A stretch of 64,000 nt of DNA from Stratiolaelaps scimitus (lineage: Eukaryota > Arthropoda > Arachnida > Mesostigmata > Laelapidae): positions 10,739,501-10,803,500 of the forward strand of contig JABWDB010000007.1 of assembly GCA_019614645.1 (NCBI GenBank). The letters run 5' to 3'. Positions 60,601-64,000 of this stretch are shown piece after piece; the first letter of the stretch is position 1; each line of letters opens with the position of its first letter. The notes below the pieces were generated by a model. The model made no database searches and was not told where the DNA came from. It saw only the letters and a list, made by a program, of their open reading frames with translations. A program made the translations under genes and the position numbers.

Positions 60601-61490
60601 AGCGTATATATATATATATATTTATATACATGGTCAAAACATTTTACATAATTTGGCTCGTTTGTAAACATAGGCGAAATCTAGAGGAACTTTATCGTCT
60701 TCGATTTATTTGAAGTTTGCAAATATAATTTCCATTTTCACAAATTCACGTCAACATATAATAGTCGACCGTAGGAGAAACGACGTCAGTCAAGTGGCTT
60801 ATTTTATCTCTCAGATAATGGAATCGAATTTATGACATAACAATGATGATCTACATCATGTAGCTCAAAATAGCAACCTCGATGTAATCTCCTAGAATCG
60901 TTTCGACAACACAAGGGTTCTCTTTCGCTGTGCGTTGAGTGCTTCTGCGAGCGTGCATATTTAACAATATTCCCATCAGATGTAGTAAGGCTGAGCCCAC
61001 TTTCTCAATGTGCATATACAAAATAGATGGCACCTCGAAACAAACATACAAAGCGCAGCAATATATTGTTTCTACCGGCTGTCAGCTAGCTGAAGACATG
61101 CCTCAGAATTCACCGTGTGCAATTACCTATGTCGATACTACGAACGCTTTCCATCGCTAGAAACCTCGCCGAATGCCCCGATGCCGAGATGTCCACACAT
61201 TTGATCCAAATGTTTCAGTGTTTTCTTTACGCGACTATTTATCTTCTTCCTATGCGACAACGAGCTCGCTACCATCTGCTCATCGTCTAGCACTTTATAT
61301 ATACATATATACGATTCATAACCATAGCAGACGTCGTTGTCGCATACGACTACTAGGCTCATTGAATGTACTTTATACTGAGAACTTAGGCAGTGCAAAA
61401 ACTGCAGTTGCATGAATGAACCTCACTTTGAATGAATATATATAATACCTTACCTACATCTAACAAAACAAGCAACAAACGACTCAAACA
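57700..61490. other. Intergenic
   Basis: Holds GA repeats (57780-57805), a T-run near 59420, an AT palindrome at 59547-59577 and an AT tract near 60605. The minus frame at 58177-57899 (92 codons) is not recognisable. Nothing supported as a gene. Confidence 0.5.
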
Positions 61491-61499
61491 ATGATTCCG

Positions 61500-61810
61500 T
61501 CATATCAAACTCTAATCACTAACGGAACGGCGGCAAACGAATTCGGGATTTCATCGAACGGAGCCGCCCGGGCCTTTTTGTAGAAATGGCGTGGCACTAT
61601 TTTTACGCTGATCTTTCTCTATCCACTTCACTGCGGCGGCACCGGCGCGAGTGAGTATTCGTTTCTCTTCCTTCGTTGAGGTTTTTGAAGTAGAAGATTT
61701 TGCACACTTGACGGAATAGGTGACACCGCGCTAATCTTTTTAGCAGGTCGACCGGAGGAAAGCCCTTTAGATCATCGTATTGACGTCAAAGTGTGCCATC
61801 TGTGAAGTGA
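61500..61810 (+). promoter_or_regulatory. Candidate promoter and 5'UTR donor(s) of a plus-strand gene
   Basis: This is a GC-rich block with GCCGCCCGGGCC, a possible donor GCGCGA followed by gtgagt (about 61651), a perfect CRE octamer TGACGTCA at 61781-61788, and a second gtgagt near 61810. It lies about 0.8 kb before the candidate first coding exon at 62579. The signs fit a promoter with a non-coding first exon, but no transcription start can be fixed. Confidence 0.3.
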
Positions 61811-62578
61811 GTGAGGTGAATTGTGAAGGTTGACAACGCTCGACAATACCTCGAGCGGTGCCTCCTGCCGATATTCCCAACCAGTTCAGAACTGTTCATC
61901 CAGCTCGGTTGAGTACTTCGCCGACGGCGTCAGCCGGAGGTGGGGTACAGACCCAGTACAGGCCGAGCCTTTATGCGTTCGGTGTATACGGGCCTCAGAT
62001 GTATATATATATATATATATATATACATTGGGATTATCGCAAAGGAAGGGATTATGTTGCTGGCACACCAGTCGTGGTCCGTTAGGTGACACAATGTCCT
62101 GGGGAAGGTGGAGAGAGAGAGAGAGAGACAAGCTCAGGGTTTGTGTATGTGTGTGTGTGTTTGTGTGCGAAAGAGACCACGAAGAGAGATTCGGAGCAAG
62201 AAGCATTAGTGCTAGTCGGCTCACTCAAGTGTGAATAGCGTCAGTGTTCTCCTGGGACCGTTCGACCAGGACGGTCCCGCACAGCTCCGAGCCGGGCGGT
62301 TGACACTCGCTCCTGTCGAACTCGCGACCGCCTTGTGTGTGGGTTTGTGTGACTCTGTGCGTACATGTGCGTGTGTGTGTGATTCGATGCAGAGAGAACC
62401 AACTCGATGCGCGGTTTTCGCTATTGCTGCTGCTGTTGCCGCCGTCTTCCAAACCCACCCCATTTCGTCGTAAGCATTGGACTGTCCGAAGCTGCACGCA
62501 GCAGGCAGTGTCGTCACTCATTCGCTTTTAGTCGGATAGATTCGGAGACCACCACGAGCGACACCACATTGGGCGATC

Positions 62579-62673
62579 ATGACTACTACCACCGCGACCG
62601 GTGCGTCGTTGGAAACGGCTCCTCAGGGCATACGAACTGTCATCCCGGAGCAGCAGGACAGCGTGCGTTCGCT
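62579..62673 (+). CDS. Candidate first coding exon of a gene running rightward
   Basis: An ATG with A at -3 encodes MTTTTATGASLETAPQGIRT then VIPEQQDSVRS, and the exon would end at CT before gtaggt (62674), a good donor. An acceptor-like CGCTTTTAG sits about 48 bases upstream of the ATG, consistent with a 5'UTR intron. Without splicing the frame stops at once (TAG), so the call depends on the donor. Two downstream open stretches have acceptors in matching phase: one after GCTGGTAG (exon near 62926) and one after CTATTCAG (63216-63312). I recognise no family. Confidence 0.3.
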
Positions 62674-62967
62674 GTAGGTTGGACACAGTGCGCACTGGCG
62701 AAAGTAAGCCTTTACGGGGATTTGCACGCGCGAGAGGTGTCCCGCCCGCAGTGTGCAACGCCTGATCTGTCCCTGCTCCGTGTTGTTGTAGGCGACGCCC
62801 TTAGCAGCTGACAGACCCAGTAGTGTGTTAATAGGTACCGTGGCACACAAGCTCGACAGCAAATAAAGTTAGTTCGTAGTTCTTGCCCGTGGTCTGTACT
62901 TCATTCGCGTCGTTCGCTGGTAGCACTTCGACGAGTGCGGTGAAGACAACCGATCGAGGGTCGCCAT

Positions 62968-62995
62968 CTCGGACCAGTCCAGGAACTGGTCCGAG
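62968..62995. repeat. Perfect 11-bp inverted repeat
   Basis: CTCGGACCAGT (62968-62978) and its exact complement (62985-62995) flank a 6-base loop inside the CpG-rich block between the two candidate exons at the right edge. A second small stem (GGGACCGT with ACGGTCCC) lies near 62251-62275. Confidence 0.8.
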
Positions 62996-63215
62996 CACAG
63001 GAGGAGAGCGCGTGGAGCGCGTACATAAGCAAGGAAGTGGCTCTCATATGCACATAACTTCCAAGAAAGACGTTGCTTGTATATTGAATACACCTCACGC
63101 AGGCACGTTCACCTATTGCGACTATGGGTGAACGTACATTTAATTTTAAACTCTTACTCTGCTCATTCTGTATGTTACGCACACCCTGTGACACCCGCTA
63201 TATTGCTCTATTCAG

Positions 63216-63312
63216 AGAATATGTGAACGCATGCGTACGCCACGGCTTGGCGTGTCCTGCGGAATTTGAGAAGTTGAGAGGCAATTTATTCTATGAGCCA
63301 TTTAATCTTTAG
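63216..63312 (+). CDS. Candidate last exon, joins in phase with 62579-62673
   Basis: After CTATTCAG, and behind the pyrimidine-rich stretch CTCTTACTCTGCTCATTCTG about 50 bases upstream, the frame reads EYVNACVRHGLACPAEFEKL and ends FYEPFNL at the stop (63310-63312). Joined to 62579-62673 it would give a 63-residue protein in phase. Phase agreement has a one-in-three chance of arising at random. No polyA signal was seen just downstream. Confidence 0.2.
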
Positions 63313-63319
63313 TCATATT

Positions 63320-64000
63320 TCGTTACCTTATTTTGAACAAGGCTGTATTATTAGTGTTATCATTATTATTATGATTATTATTCTGCGGTCGGGATACTTT
63401 GCGGACGAGAACAAATTGGGAATTTTTGTTCGTTCATGATACGGCCGTCGCTGTCAGAAGCAGCAGCAGCAGCAGTATCAAGCACCAACCAGCCACCGCA
63501 ATCACATAATTTCCCACTTTGCGAGAATTTAATTTTCGTTATTAATGGGAGTCAGTCTTCAGCTCGAAGAAGTGGAGTGACGAGCCAGGCTTCACTTGGC
63601 CACTAGCGTCGGTTGCTGGTCAACTCCAGTCACATTGTGATCATTTGTTTGTCCGGTCGTCCAATGGCGAATGCAGATATGCCACACGTCCACGCAGTCC
63701 CTCCACTCAGAAGGACTCTCACACATGGAGGAACGCCACCAGGATCTGAGTTAGACTACACCACGTGGAGACACATAGCACACTGTGTATTGGCAAAGCT
63801 TCTGACGGCGGCGGCGGCGGCGTCGGCGACACGGAACGGGTCCGCCTCGGCATATCGGTTCGAAACACTTAAGTCTACCGTGTACTATTATTGTACTACA
63901 AGTACCGCCAGTACTACCACTGCCGCTATTATTCTATTATGGATAACATTAACATAGCCATACTTCGCCCGTCGTTGTCAGAACACTGGAACGGGTCAGC
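63320..64000. other. Right edge, no gene resolved
   Basis: Contains ATT repeats (63355-63382), a CAG run (63461-63476) and a GCG run (63806-63820). If the candidate gene at 62579 continues rightward, its later exons may lie here or beyond the window, but no convincing splice-bounded exon is visible. Confidence 0.4.

Noticed and set aside
1..64000. CRISPR array, prophage, operon or bacterial promoter features
   Set aside because: The sequence is eukaryotic: spliced genes, microsatellites and SINE-like repeats; no regularly spaced identical repeats were seen.

Overview
The window looks like nuclear DNA of an arthropod, most likely a chelicerate and possibly a parasitiform mite or tick. The reasons are spliced genes with GT-AG introns, a very low gene density, hundreds of bases of AT, GA and trinucleotide microsatellites, several tRNA-derived SINE-like repeats, an intronless 'long' Toll receptor, and a secreted TIL-type protease inhibitor. 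The species call is inference; only 'arthropod-type eukaryote' is well supported. There is no operon, rRNA or CRISPR array, and no intact mobile-element ORF.

Two genes are secure, both on the minus strand. (1) 5009-8629 is a single-exon Toll-family receptor of the Toll-6/Toll-7/18w/Tollo class. It has a signal peptide, a long LRR block, a cysteine-rich linker, a second short LRR block, a transmembrane helix and a cytoplasmic TIR domain. The TIR sits almost at the C-terminus. (2) 28858-30042 (5'UTR exon near 30190-30250) is a three-exon gene for a secreted two-domain TIL (Ascaris trypsin-inhibitor-like) protein of 122 residues. I could reconstruct its signal-peptide exon, splice sites, TATA-like box and polyA signal.

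The rest is mostly intergenic. Layout: 1-5000 flank holding a fold-back cluster (2082-2452); 5009-8629 Toll; 8.7-10.8 kb Toll upstream region; 10.85-11.37 kb GC-rich, coding-like but broken frames; 11.4-28.7 kb repeats and SINE-like copies with a few isolated exon candidates; 28.7-30.3 kb TIL gene; 30.3-61.5 kb a long gene-poor stretch with SINE-like copies and three GC-rich islands (42.4-43.4, 45.5-45.9, 56.6-57.6 kb); 61.5-63.3 kb a possible promoter and first exon(s) of a plus-strand gene. The low-confidence exon candidates rest on open frames plus splice signals seen by eye and need RNA or homology support.

If the two secure genes act together, it would be as parts of arthropod development and immunity: a Toll receptor at the cell surface and an extracellular inhibitor of serine proteases. 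Their 20-kb spacing gives no reason to think they are co-regulated. The most unusual items are the 35-bp-arm hairpin at 2135-2208, the tail-less Toll with an altered BB loop, and a double-headed TIL inhibitor in which both domains lack the same two cysteines.
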